From Actinomycetota bacterium (GTDB lineage: Bacteria; Actinomycetota; Acidimicrobiia; Acidimicrobiales; VFJN01): a stretch of DNA of 57,444 bases. A model generated the notes under the pieces. It was not told the DNA's origin. It did no database searches and saw only the letters and a program-made list of their open reading frames with translations. Location: positions 1 through 57,444 of the forward strand of contig VFJN01000036.1 in assembly GCA_009886035.1 (NCBI GenBank), given 5' to 3'. Shown one piece after another: positions 24,851 to 33,953 of the stretch (position 1 is its first letter; the number at the start of each line of letters is the position of its first letter). A program made the position numbers and the translations under genes.

Positions 24851-26017
24851 ATGACGTCCTCGCTCCTCTCCGGCCTCACCGTCGTCGACCTCGCCAGCGT
24901 GGGCCCGGCCGCTCGCACCTCACGCTGGCTGGCCGACTTCGGTGCCCGGGTCATCAAGGTGGGGCCGCCCCCCCACCAGGCCGGTGTTCAGATCGTGCCC
25001 CCCTTCTACGCCTACGGCGGACACCGAGGCATGGAACGAGCGCAGCTGGACCTCAAGGCCATCGAGGGTCGAGACGCCTTCCTCAAGTTGGCTTCCCTGG
25101 CCGACGTGGTGATCGAGAGTTTCCGACCGGGCGTGGTGGATCGTCTCGGTATTGGCTTCGCCGACGTGCGGGCGGTGAAGAGCGACATCGTCTATTGCTC
25201 CACCACCGGCTACGGACAGACCGGCCCCAAAAGCCAATGGGCGGGGCACGACATCAACTACCTGGCCGTCGGCGGCTATCTCGACTGCTCGGGTCGCACC
25301 GCCCTCGGGGGCCCGGCCCTGCCCGGCGCCACGGTGGCCGATAGCGCGGCGGGGGGCATGCACGCCGTCATGTCGATCCTGGCGGCGGTGGTGCACCGCC
25401 ACCACACCGGGGAGGCCCAGCAACTCGATGTGGCGGTGGCCGACGGCGTGATCGCCCTCATGTCGCTCCCCATCGACGAGTACCTAGCCACCGGAACCGT
25501 GCCCGGGCCCGGCCACAACATCCTCACCGGCCGTTACGCCTGTTACGACCTCTACCGCTGCCAAGACGACCGATGGGTGGCGGTGGGCGCCATCGAGCCG
25601 CGCTTCTTCGCCAACCTCTGCCGCGCCTTGGGCTGCGAGCAGTGGCTCGACCACCAACTCGACGACGCCGTTCAGGACGAGATTCGAGGCGCCTTCGCCA
25701 GCGCCTTCGCCGGGCGCCCTATGGCCGACTGGGTGGAGATCCTCGCTCCGGCCGACACCTGCGTCTCCCCCGTCGCCACCGTCCCCGAACTGGTGGAAGA
25801 CGAGCAGTACCGAGCACGCGACACCATCATCACCGCCCACCGGACCCACGACCCTGCCTTCGAGCAGGTGGGCTTTCCGCTGGCGGGCATGGCCCATGAC
25901 CAAGCCGCTCCGGTGATCCGAGATGCCACGCTGACCGACACCGATGCCTTGCTCGCCGAGGCCGGCTACGACGCCGACGCCATCGCCGCCCTCATCGCCC
26001 AAGGCGTGGCCGCATGA
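24851..26017 (+). CDS. alpha-methylacyl-CoA racemase-like family III protein
   Basis: A 388-aa CaiB-fold protein with the racemase-type catalytic pair: His in WAGHDINYLAV (H133) and Asp in GATVADSAAGG (D164), matching H126/D156 of the mycobacterial racemase MCR. This predicts epimerisation of 2-methylacyl-CoA rather than CoA transfer. The ATG at 24851 lies 5 bp after the dehydrogenase stop, and the stop overlaps the next start (ATGA). A racemase in this operon suggests branched substrates such as sterol side chains, isoprenoids or pristanate-like acids. Confidence 0.9.
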   Translation: MTSSLLSGLTVVDLASVGPAARTSRWLADFGARVIKVGPPPHQAGVQIVPPFYAYGGHRGMERAQLDLKAIEGRDAFLKLASLADVVIESFRPGVVDRLGIGFADVRAVKSDIVYCSTTGYGQTGPKSQWAGHDINYLAVGGYLDCSGRTALGGPALPGATVADSAAGGMHAVMSILAAVVHRHHTGEAQQLDVAVADGVIALMSLPIDEYLATGTVPGPGHNILTGRYACYDLYRCQDDRWVAVGAIEPRFFANLCRALGCEQWLDHQLDDAVQDEIRGAFASAFAGRPMADWVEILAPADTCVSPVATVPELVEDEQYRARDTIITAHRTHDPAFEQVGFPLAGMAHDQAAPVIRDATLTDTDALLAEAGYDADAIAALIAQGVAA

Positions 26018-26547
26018 GCGATCAGACCCCTGCGGACGCCGCCCTTCCCGCCGCCGTGGCCGACCTCATAGGTCGGGTTCAGTACGAGACCCTCGGCGAC
26101 TTCCCGGTGGAGCAGGGTTACATCGCCACCTCGTGCGCATCGGTAGAGAACGGCAACCCTCTGTTCTGGGACCCGAAGGTGGCGAGCGCGCTCACCAACG
26201 GACCCATCGCCCCGCCCACGATGATCTCGGTCTGGTTTCGGCCCCACCACTGGGCCCCCGGCCGCACCGAAGAGGCACTCCCCCTCCAGGTGCACTTCGA
26301 CCTCAAGGCCGCTTTCGATCTGCCCGAAGCGGTGATGACGGACAACACCATCGTCTTCCACGATCCGGTGCGGCCCGGGGATGTGCTCACGACCCGACAG
26401 ATTCTGAGGTCGGTCAGCGGCCCCAAAACCACCAAGCTCGGCACCGGCCGGTTTTGGGTGATCGATGTGGAGTATCTGAACCAGCACGATGCCCTGGTGG
26501 GCGTCGAGACCTACACCGGATTTGGTTACCGACGGGATGCCTCATGA
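26014..26547 (+). CDS. FAS1-like (HadA-type) dehydratase subunit
   Basis: A 177-aa hot-dog protein of the N-terminal MaoC/FAS1-like dehydratase type: CASVENGNPLFWDPKVA, then APPTMISVWFRPHHW, then LTTRQILRSVSGPKT. Such subunits pair with a catalytic MaoC partner, here the next gene, to hydrate enoyl-CoA. It overlaps the racemase gene and the MaoC gene by 4 bp on each side, as expected for a two-subunit enzyme. It lacks the D-x4-H motif carried by its neighbour, consistent with a non-catalytic or supporting role. Confidence 0.88.
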   Translation: MSDQTPADAALPAAVADLIGRVQYETLGDFPVEQGYIATSCASVENGNPLFWDPKVASALTNGPIAPPTMISVWFRPHHWAPGRTEEALPLQVHFDLKAAFDLPEAVMTDNTIVFHDPVRPGDVLTTRQILRSVSGPKTTKLGTGRFWVIDVEYLNQHDALVGVETYTGFGYRRDAS

Positions 26548-27029
26548 CCCCAGCCGCCGCCACCATGCTCCTGGGCGATGTGCACGCCGGAGACCGCGTG
26601 GCCGACCTCGCCTATGACGTAACCGCCACCACCATCGTGCTCGGCGCGTTAGCGGCGCGCGACTGGCGGCCGATGCACCACGACTACGACTTCGCCGTCC
26701 ACCGCAACGGCACCCAGAACATTTTCATGAACACCCCGAATCAGGCCGCCTGGTTCGAGCGCTACGTCACCGACTGGACGGGCCCGACCGGGCGTCTTGG
26801 CCGCATGAAGTTCCGGATGTTGGGATCCGTGTACCCCGGCGACCGCATGGTGTTCAGCGCCAGCGTGGAATCAGTGACTACCGATGCCGTTGGCTGCGGA
26901 TGGGCCCACCTGCTGGTGACCCTCGCCGTCGAGGGTGAAACCAAAACCCACTGCTCCGTGGCCGTGGCCCTACCCACCTCCCGCGATGACAACCCCTGGG
27001 ACCGTCGCGGCGAGCACTGGCTCCCCTGA
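26544..27029 (+). CDS. MaoC-like enoyl-CoA hydratase, catalytic subunit
   Basis: A 161-aa hot-dog hydratase with the hydratase-2 catalytic D-x4-H motif (RDWRPMHHD, D40 and H45) and a following FMNTPNQAAWFERYVTDW stretch. The ATG at 26544 overlaps the stop of the FAS1-like subunit gene, indicating a heteromeric enzyme (HadA/HadB or ChsH1/ChsH2 logic) acting after the acyl-CoA dehydrogenases. The chain-length preference cannot be read from the sequence. Confidence 0.9.
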   Translation: MTPAAATMLLGDVHAGDRVADLAYDVTATTIVLGALAARDWRPMHHDYDFAVHRNGTQNIFMNTPNQAAWFERYVTDWTGPTGRLGRMKFRMLGSVYPGDRMVFSASVESVTTDAVGCGWAHLLVTLAVEGETKTHCSVAVALPTSRDDNPWDRRGEHWLP

Positions 27030-27067
27030 CCCCTTTCCCGCCGAAGCGCCCACCTGAGGACTGAACC

Positions 27068-28201
27068 ATGAATCTGGAATTCTCCGAAGAACAAAACATG
27101 CTGCGTGATCTCGTACGAGGCGTCTGCGGCACGTACGCATCCCTCGACACCGTGCGCGCCCTGGAGGACGACCCCATCGGCTACCCGGCGGAGTTCTGGA
27201 CCCAACTAGCGGCCCTGGATCTCACCGGGCTGATGATCCCCGAGCAATACGGCGGGTCGGGCATGACGGCCCTCGAAGGAGCGGTGGTCTACGAGGAGTT
27301 GGGACGGGCCCTGGCTCCCTCACCGCACTTCGTGAGCGCCATCGTGGCGGCTGGCCTCCTCCTGCGACAGGGGTCCGACCGCCAGAAACAACAGTGGCTA
27401 CCGGCCATCGCCGCCGGCGACGCCATCCTCACCGCGGCCTCGCTGGAGCCCAACGGCGGCTTCGGCCCCCGCGGCGTGCAGACCACCGCCACCGCCGACG
27501 GCGACGGCTTCGTCCTGGACGGCACGAAGTGGCACGTCCCCTTCGCCGCCGCCGCCACCCAGTTGGTCGTCCTGGCCCGCACCGGTCCCTCCCTCACCGA
27601 CGTGGATCTCTTCGTCGTGGATCCGGCGGCCCCCGGGGTCACCCTCACGCAACAGTTCAGCCTGGCCTCCGACTGCCAGTACCAGGTGCACCTAGCGGAG
27701 GTGCGGGTGCCGGCGGCCGACCGCCTGGGCGACCCGGGAACCGGTTGGGCTGCCTGGGAGGCGGTGCGCTTGGAGGGGTTGGTGTTCCTGGCTGCACAGG
27801 CCATTGGAGGCGCCGGTTACGCCCTGGAGATCACCGTTCAGTACGCCAAGGATCGCCAGCAGTTCGACAAGCCACTCGGCGCGTTCCAAGCCATCTCCCA
27901 CTATCTCGCCGACGCCGCCACCGACGTCAACGGTGGGCGCATCCTCGTGTACGAGGCGGCGTGGGCCTTGGCCAACCACACCTCAATCGACGCGCTGGCT
28001 CCCATGGCCAAACTGTTCGCCGGGCAGACCTTCCGCAACGGCACCGCCATGGCCCAGCAGGTGTTCGGCGGAGTGGGCTTCACCCTTGACTACGACATCC
28101 AGCTCTACTTCCGCCGGGCCAAGACCCTGCAGGTGGCCTGGCTCGATGATGTGACCCTGCGCGAAATGGTGGCCGCCACCGTGCTCGACCAGCCGGCCTG
28201 A
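27068..28201 (+). CDS. acyl-CoA dehydrogenase family protein, short type
   Basis: A 377-aa acyl-CoA dehydrogenase starting MNLEFSEEQNMLRDLVRGVC. The middle domain is diverged (AASLEPNGGFGPRG in place of the usual EPxAGSD). The C-terminal domain has QFDKPLGAFQAISHYLAD and QVFGGVGFTLDYDIQLYF. The weakened FAD-loop motif resembles the second subunits of heteromeric FadE/ChsE enzymes. It is the last gene of the operon, 38 bp after the hydratase gene. The pairing with the gene at 23625 is proposed from co-occurrence only. Confidence 0.93.
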   Translation: MNLEFSEEQNMLRDLVRGVCGTYASLDTVRALEDDPIGYPAEFWTQLAALDLTGLMIPEQYGGSGMTALEGAVVYEELGRALAPSPHFVSAIVAAGLLLRQGSDRQKQQWLPAIAAGDAILTAASLEPNGGFGPRGVQTTATADGDGFVLDGTKWHVPFAAAATQLVVLARTGPSLTDVDLFVVDPAAPGVTLTQQFSLASDCQYQVHLAEVRVPAADRLGDPGTGWAAWEAVRLEGLVFLAAQAIGGAGYALEITVQYAKDRQQFDKPLGAFQAISHYLADAATDVNGGRILVYEAAWALANHTSIDALAPMAKLFAGQTFRNGTAMAQQVFGGVGFTLDYDIQLYFRRAKTLQVAWLDDVTLREMVAATVLDQPA

Positions 28202-28211
28202 ACCCGACCCC

Positions 28212-30122
28212 TTACCCCCCTGCCGTCGGATTCACGGGGACGGTGGTGAGTTGCTCGGTGATCCACTGGGCTACCCAACCGGCCCCGGCCCGCGAAAAAT
28301 GCAGCCCGTCGAAGCGCCAGCGGGGATCGAACCCGCCGGTCGGACGGTCACAGTTGGCGGCCGGACAAATCTGCTCAAAAAGATCGAGCACGCGAACGCC
28401 CGGGTGGGCCTGGCCGTACGCCCGCAACTCGGCTCGCATGGCCACCTCGCGCTGGCCCCCCGCGTCGAGGGCATTGGCGGCGGCCCCTACCCTGGGCGGC
28501 AGCGCCACGAGGGCCAGGTGGCCCCCGTTGGCCTCGGCCGCCACCTGGAGCTCGGTGAGCAACTCAGCCACCAGGTCGGTGTGGGCGGCGGACCCGAGGG
28601 CCACCACGTCCCCATCGATCAGACGACTCGATGCGTCGTTGGTCAACGCCACGATCAGCACCGCCCCGGGGCGGGCGTCGAGCGCGGCGCGGAGATCGCC
28701 GCGCCAGTCCCCACAGAACGCACCGAGGTTGGCGCCGTCGAGGTTGACGTTCAGGGTGTCGCCGGGGAGAAAGGCGCAGGCGGGCTTGGCCACACTCGAC
28801 AACCCGACCTGGTGCGGATCGAAGGGACTCTGATCGGGGGTCCAGGGGTTGAACACGGGAAAAGCCCCCACGGTCCCCCCGGCGATCGTGTGGGCCACTG
28901 AGTCGCCGAAGATGACCGCCGCCACCGGCAGAGGCACTATCGGGGTTGCCGGGGCATCCACCGCAGGAACAAACCGGTCGCCGGCGGCCGACTGATCCGT
29001 TGAGGGGGTCGCCACCGTGGCGACCACCACCAGCGCCACGACCGACACCACCCCGACAGGCAACATCACCCAGGACGCTCGCCCGAGCCGCCGAGAGAGC
29101 GCCCCGTGCCGCACGGGTCGCTCCACCAGCCGATACGACAGCGTGGCGACGGCAAGGGTGAGAGCGATCTGCAGCAGTCCGAGCATTACTCCGCTCAGCC
29201 CGGTGCGCGTCTCATTCACCACCACGATGATCGGCCAGTGCCAGAGGTAGACACCGTAGGAGATCACCCCAAGGGCAACGAGGGGCCGCCGCGACAACCC
29301 CCGGCGCAGCCAGGATGCGCCCTCAATCCCACTGATGATGCCCGCCATCGCCAGTGCCACGATGAGAAATCCGCCGTGCTGGAGCCCGCTCGATGCCTCG
29401 CGGCTGGTGGCCACCGCTACCACCATCACCACGAACCCCACCGCCGCCGACGCTGCCGCCACCCTCCCCCGCGCCCCCTGGCGCGGGGGTCGACCGAGCA
29501 ACACCGCTCCGAGCGCTACCCCCACGAGAAGCGAGTGCACTCGGGTATCGGTACCGAAATAACCGCGGGAGGCGTTGCCCACTCCGCTCCAGCGAACCGC
29601 CATCCATCCGGCACTCGCCAAGGCGCCCACCACGGCCACCCCGAACACTCCTCGTCGCCAGCGGGGAAAGGACCATCGGCTGGCCCATCCGATGAGCACC
29701 ACCACCAGCGGGAACACCACGTAAAACTGCTCCTCGATGGCGAGCGACCATGTGTGGCGAAGCGGAGACTGGCCCACCACGAGGTCGGTATAGGTGGTGC
29801 CATCGGCAATGAACCGCCAGTTGGCGAGGTACCCCAACGACCAGAGCGAGTGGTTGCGCAGTCGGCCCACTTCACCCGGGGCCGCCCACACCTCGGCGTA
29901 GAGCGCGCCCGCCGCCAGCAGAAGCAGCAGAGCCGGGGCCAATCGGCGCAACCGGCGCACGTAGAACGTGGCGATGTCGATCGAGGCTTCGGCCCGGGCC
30001 TCGTCGAGCAACAAGGACGTGATGAGAAAGCCGGAGAGCACAAAAAACACGTCGACACCGAGAAACCCGCCGGGGACCACGGCGGGGGCCACGTGATAAG
30101 CCACCACCAACGCCACCGCCAC
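28212..30122 (-). CDS. acyltransferase-3 (OafA/YrhL-type) fused to an SGNH domain
   Basis: An integral membrane O-acyltransferase. The N-terminal acyltransferase-3 domain of about 370 residues contains roughly ten membrane helices and the motifs YHVAPAVVPGGFLGVDVFFVLSGFL and FYVRRLRRLAPALLL. The C-terminal SGNH domain has VIFGDSVAHT and RFDGLHFSRAG. Fusions of this type acetylate cell-surface polysaccharides or peptidoglycan. The first ATG/GTG/TTG is the GTG at 30122, but the family's LRALDGLRG N-terminus lies just upstream and begins at a CTG at 30149 with no other start before a stop. The gene separates two acyl-CoA gene blocks. Confidence 0.92.
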   Translation of the reverse strand: MAVALVVAYHVAPAVVPGGFLGVDVFFVLSGFLITSLLLDEARAEASIDIATFYVRRLRRLAPALLLLLAAGALYAEVWAAPGEVGRLRNHSLWSLGYLANWRFIADGTTYTDLVVGQSPLRHTWSLAIEEQFYVVFPLVVVLIGWASRWSFPRWRRGVFGVAVVGALASAGWMAVRWSGVGNASRGYFGTDTRVHSLLVGVALGAVLLGRPPRQGARGRVAAASAAVGFVVMVVAVATSREASSGLQHGGFLIVALAMAGIISGIEGASWLRRGLSRRPLVALGVISYGVYLWHWPIIVVVNETRTGLSGVMLGLLQIALTLAVATLSYRLVERPVRHGALSRRLGRASWVMLPVGVVSVVALVVVATVATPSTDQSAAGDRFVPAVDAPATPIVPLPVAAVIFGDSVAHTIAGGTVGAFPVFNPWTPDQSPFDPHQVGLSSVAKPACAFLPGDTLNVNLDGANLGAFCGDWRGDLRAALDARPGAVLIVALTNDASSRLIDGDVVALGSAAHTDLVAELLTELQVAAEANGGHLALVALPPRVGAAANALDAGGQREVAMRAELRAYGQAHPGVRVLDLFEQICPAANCDRPTGGFDPRWRFDGLHFSRAGAGWVAQWITEQLTTVPVNPTAGG

Positions 30123-30259
30123 GCCGCGTAACCCATCGAGGGCTCGCAGGTGCGGGAAACGGAGAGAGGTGGAGGTGTCGACCGGCGCAGGGTACCCGCC
30201 CGGCGGGAGCGGCTCCCACGATGCCGCCGCCGGCGGTGCTCGTCACTAACCTGGTCAGC

Positions 30260-31837
30260 ATGGCTGAGCATGATCTCATCGCAGCGGCAAACGTCTTGGA
30301 ACTGGCCCAACGGGTGGTACGGCAAGGAACCGCCACCCTCGTGTCGAGCGGTGGACCCGATGTGGCGCAGGCCCTCGCCTACGACCTCGCCCATGCGGCC
30401 GCCGCCCTAGAAGCGGCCCGTTCCATGCTCGACTACGGGGCATTCGGGGACACCGAGGCCGCCCTCACCTGCGCGTTCATAGCCGATGTGGTGGGCGAGC
30501 TGGCCAGCCGCCTGTTTGGCCGGGAGGCCACCTGGGGCATCGACCCCACCGCCTTGGACGAGGCCCGCCCCTTCTGTGGCCTCTACCGCGACCCGGTCTT
30601 TCTGGCCGGTTTGGCAGGAGAGGAGGGCCCCCGCCACCTCGACGACGACTTCGAACTCGTGCAGGACACCTTCCGCCGCTTCGCCGATCAGAAGCTCAAA
30701 CCCATCGCCGAGCACATCCACCGCCACAACGCCGACATCCCCGAGGACATCATCTCCGGCCTGGCCGACATGGGCGCCTTCGGCCTGTCGATCCCCGAGG
30801 AGTACGGCGGCTACGGAAGCGGCGGGGAGTCCGAATACATCGCCATGGTGGTGGCCACCGAAGAACTCTCGCGCGGCTCCATCGGGGCCGGTGGGTCCCT
30901 CATCACCCGGCCGGAAATCCTCACCCGGGCGCTTCTCAAAGGCGGCACCGAAGCCCAGAAGTTGGAGTGGCTACCGAAACTGGCCACCGCCGAGGTGATG
31001 AACGCCGTGGCGGTTACCGAACCCGATTACGGATCCGATGTGGCTGGTCTCACCGTGGCTGCCACCGAGGTGGAGGATGGCTGGCTGATCACCGGCGTCA
31101 AGACCTGGTGCACCTTTGCCGCCCGTGCTGATGTGCTCATGCTGCTCGCTCGCACCAATCCGGATCGCAGCACCGCCCACCGAGGCCTGTCGATGTTTAT
31201 CGTGCCCAAGGATCGGGGCGACGGCCACGGCTTCGTGCTCTCCCAGCCCGGTGGCGGGAAGATGGAAGGCCGTCCGATCGACACCATCGGCTACCGCGGG
31301 ATGCACTCCTACGAAATCGCTTTCGATGCCTGGAAAGTTGATGCGGCCAACCTGGTAGGAGGCACCGACGGGCTGGGCAAAGGCTTCTATCTCCAGATGG
31401 CCGGCTTCGAAAACGGGCGGCTCCAAACGGCGGCCCGGGCCGTGGGCCTCATGCAGGCCGCCTACGAAGCGTCCTACGGGTACGCCCAGGACCGCAAGGT
31501 GTTCGGCCAGCCCATTGTCGACTTCCAACTCACACAGGTGAAGTTGGCCCGCATGGCCGTGACCATCCAAGCGTCCCGTCAGGCCTCCTACGCGGTGGCC
31601 CGACTGATGGCGAAGGGAGAAGGCGCCCTCGAAGCCGCCATGGTGAAGGCGTACGTGTGTAAGGCCGCTGAATGGGTGACCCGAGAGGCCATGCAGATCC
31701 ATGGCGGTATGGGTTACGCCGAGGAGTACGACGTGAGCCGATACTTCGTAGACGCGCGGGTGCTTTCGATCTTCGAGGGGGCCGACGAAACCCTCTGCCT
31801 CAAGGTGATCGCTCGGCGGATGGCCGAGACGGCCTAG
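30260..31837 (+). CDS. methylsuccinyl-CoA dehydrogenase-like acyl-CoA dehydrogenase
   Basis: A 525-aa acyl-CoA dehydrogenase with an extra helical N-terminal domain of about 125 residues (ANVLELAQRVVRQGTATLVS) before the catalytic core. Core motifs are VAVTEPDYGSDVAGL, GVKTWCTFAARAD, QIHGGMGYAEEYDVSRYF and LSIFEGADETLCLKVIARR. This size and extension are characteristic of (2S)-methylsuccinyl-CoA dehydrogenase (Mcd) of the ethylmalonyl-CoA pathway. Two malyl-CoA lyase-like genes follow, which supports the call. The ATG at 30260 is preferred to one 39 bp upstream. Confidence 0.85.
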   Translation: MAEHDLIAAANVLELAQRVVRQGTATLVSSGGPDVAQALAYDLAHAAAALEAARSMLDYGAFGDTEAALTCAFIADVVGELASRLFGREATWGIDPTALDEARPFCGLYRDPVFLAGLAGEEGPRHLDDDFELVQDTFRRFADQKLKPIAEHIHRHNADIPEDIISGLADMGAFGLSIPEEYGGYGSGGESEYIAMVVATEELSRGSIGAGGSLITRPEILTRALLKGGTEAQKLEWLPKLATAEVMNAVAVTEPDYGSDVAGLTVAATEVEDGWLITGVKTWCTFAARADVLMLLARTNPDRSTAHRGLSMFIVPKDRGDGHGFVLSQPGGGKMEGRPIDTIGYRGMHSYEIAFDAWKVDAANLVGGTDGLGKGFYLQMAGFENGRLQTAARAVGLMQAAYEASYGYAQDRKVFGQPIVDFQLTQVKLARMAVTIQASRQASYAVARLMAKGEGALEAAMVKAYVCKAAEWVTREAMQIHGGMGYAEEYDVSRYFVDARVLSIFEGADETLCLKVIARRMAETA

Positions 31838-31912
31838 CGCCGAAGGCCCTGGCGGTTGCCCGGGATGATCGGGCGTTGGGAAGCGGAGTCGTCGCCTCTC
31901 TAGGGTGGGGGG

Positions 31913-32974
31913 ATGCGCTCTGCGAAGGACTTCTTCCGCCCGCTCGCCGTCGGTGCCCCCGAGCCCCTGCGGGAGATCCCATTCCCACCCTCCCGGGTCA
32001 TCCATTTCTTCCCGGGCTCCAACCCCAAGATGGTGGCCAAGGTGCCCACCATCGCGCCCACCGTCGACATCCTCCTGTGCAATCTGGAGGATGGGGTGCC
32101 CGCCAGCGACAAGGAAGCGGCGCGCGCCGGCCTGGTGGAGGTGGGCCAGGGGTGGACTACCTCGGGCACCCAATTGTGGACCCGCACCAACTCACTGGAC
32201 TCCCCCTGGGGGCTCGATGACCTGATCACCGCGGTCACCGAGGTCGGCGACAAACTCGACGTGATCATGATCCCCAAGGTGGAAGGAGCCGAGGACATCC
32301 ACTTCGTGGACCAACTCCTCGCCCAACTCGAAGCCAAAGCCGGCCTCCGCCGACCGATCCTCGTGCATGCCATCCTCGAAACTGCCCGCGGCGTGGCCAA
32401 CGTCGAAGAGATCTGTGCCGCCTCCCCTCGCATGCAGGGCCTCTCGCTCGGCCCCGCCGACCTCGCCGCCAACCGGCGCATGAAAACCACCCGGGTGGGG
32501 GGCGGTCACCCCGGCTACCTCGTGCGGGAAGATCCTCGGGATGACGACATCCACGGGCCTCGCACCACGCACCAGCAGGACCTGTGGCACTACACGGTGG
32601 CCCGCATGGTCGATGCCTGTCAGGCCAACGGCATCTTGGCCTTCTACGGCCCCTTCGGGGACATCAAAGACACGGTGGCCTGCGAAGATCAGTTCCGCAA
32701 CGCCTACCTGCTGGGCTGCGTGGGGGCGTGGAGCCTGCACCCGGTGCAGATCGACATCGCCAAGCGCGTGTTCTCCCCCGATCCCGCCGATGTACGCCAC
32801 GCCCGGGCCGTGATCGCCGCCATGGGCGATGGCACCGGCGCCGTGATGCTGGAGGGGAAGATGGAAGACGATGCCTCGGTGAAGCAATGCCAGGTGATGA
32901 TCGACTTGGCCGAACAACTGGCGGCCCAGGACCCCGACCTCGCCGCCCTGTACGCCCAGGCCACCGACACATGA
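31913..32974 (+). CDS. HpcH/HpaI-family CoA-ester lyase, malyl-CoA lyase-like
   Basis: A 353-aa TIM-barrel lyase of the citrate-lyase-beta/malyl-CoA lyase family. [12 protein letters not shown] (E59, D60) and [16 protein letters not shown] hold the metal and substrate-binding acids. The length fits malyl-CoA/beta-methylmalyl-CoA lyase, which splits methylmalyl-CoA into propionyl-CoA and glyoxylate. It lies 75 bp after the Mcd-like gene and overlaps the next lyase-family gene by 4 bp. The exact substrate is an inference from context. Confidence 0.85.
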   Translation: MRSAKDFFRPLAVGAPEPLREIPFPPSRVIHFFPGSNPKMVAKVPTIAPTVDILLCNLEDGVPASDKEAARAGLVEVGQGWTTSGTQLWTRTNSLDSPWGLDDLITAVTEVGDKLDVIMIPKVEGAEDIHFVDQLLAQLEAKAGLRRPILVHAILETARGVANVEEICAASPRMQGLSLGPADLAANRRMKTTRVGGGHPGYLVREDPRDDDIHGPRTTHQQDLWHYTVARMVDACQANGILAFYGPFGDIKDTVACEDQFRNAYLLGCVGAWSLHPVQIDIAKRVFSPDPADVRHARAVIAAMGDGTGAVMLEGKMEDDASVKQCQVMIDLAEQLAAQDPDLAALYAQATDT

Positions 32975-33849
32975 CCGCCTCCGCCCCTCGGCCTCGGCGC
33001 TCGGTCCTCTACATGCCCGGGGCTAACGCCCGGGCCCTTCAGAAGGCCCAGACGATTCCCGCCGATGCCCTCATCTTGGACCTCGAGGATGCGGTGGCCC
33101 CCGACGCCAAACCGGCGGCCCGCCAGAGCGTCTGCGAGGCCGCCAACTCGGGCGATTACGGCACCCGGGAAATCGCCATCCGGGCCAACGGCATCGGTAC
33201 GGAGTGGCACGGGGCTGACCTCGCCGCCATTGCGGCCGCCGGTCCGGCCGCCATCGTCATCCCCAAGATCAACTCCGCGGCCGACGTACACCTGATCGAG
33301 CGTGCCCTCGAAGCCGGAGGCGCCCCCGATCACACCCAGATCTGGGCGATGCTGGAAACCCCCATTGCGATGTTGTCGGCCCTGGAAATCGCCACCAGTT
33401 CCGAGCGTCTCACGGTGCTGGTGATGGGCACGAACGACCTCACCAAGGAACTCCAGGCCGCCCCTGTGCCGGGTCGCCAACCCCTTTTGGCCGGGCTGAG
33501 CCAGTGCCTGCTGGCCGCTCGGGCGGCGGGCAAGATCATCCTCGACGGCGTCTACAACGACATCACCGATGCCGCCGGTTTCCTGGCCGAATGTGAACAG
33601 GGTCGCGACCTCGGCTTCGACGGCAAGACCCTGATCCACCCCAGCCAGGTCGATCCGTGCAACATCACCTTCGCTCCCAGCGCCGAGGAGGTGACCACGG
33701 CGGGTCGGATCATCGCCGCCTTCGAGGAAGCCCAAGCCGAGGGACGGGGGGTGGTGACCGTCGATGGCCGCATGGTGGAGAACCTCCACGTCGCCTCCGC
33801 CCGGCGCACCCTCGCCATTGTCGAAGCTATCGACGGCGCCACCCCCTAA
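32971..33849 (+). CDS. HpcH/HpaI-family CoA-ester lyase or malyl-CoA thioesterase-like protein
   Basis: A 292-aa paralogue of the preceding lyase: [44 protein letters not shown] and [14 protein letters not shown] are the CitE-like family signatures. In Rhodobacter the equivalent second homologue (Mcl2) is a (3S)-malyl-CoA thioesterase that completes glyoxylate assimilation, so that role is proposed. The ATG at 32971 overlaps the upstream stop (ATGA). The alternative is a CitE-like lyase of unknown substrate. Confidence 0.85.
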   Translation: MTASAPRPRRSVLYMPGANARALQKAQTIPADALILDLEDAVAPDAKPAARQSVCEAANSGDYGTREIAIRANGIGTEWHGADLAAIAAAGPAAIVIPKINSAADVHLIERALEAGGAPDHTQIWAMLETPIAMLSALEIATSSERLTVLVMGTNDLTKELQAAPVPGRQPLLAGLSQCLLAARAAGKIILDGVYNDITDAAGFLAECEQGRDLGFDGKTLIHPSQVDPCNITFAPSAEEVTTAGRIIAAFEEAQAEGRGVVTVDGRMVENLHVASARRTLAIVEAIDGATP

Positions 33850-33953
33850 CCCCCTCGATCACCCAACCCACCCCGGCCCGGGGCAACATCAGGACATGAA
33901 GGTCGCTCGGTTGGCCGTCGCCGAGGACCGCCGAGGGGGACCCGGGAACCGGA

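Noticed and set aside
28319-28335. T-loop-like GGGATCGAACCCGCC, possible tRNA remnant
   Set aside because: It lies inside the coding sequence of the SGNH domain, and no acceptor or anticodon arms pair around it. It differs from the T arm of tRNA-Leu.
22251-33849. 3-hydroxypropionate bicycle branch (Mct, Meh, Mcl) suggested by a CoA-transferase, hydratases and lyases
   Set aside because: The CoA-transferase-fold genes resemble generic CaiB and AMACR types rather than mesaconyl-CoA transferase, and no malonyl-CoA reductase or propionyl-CoA synthase is present.
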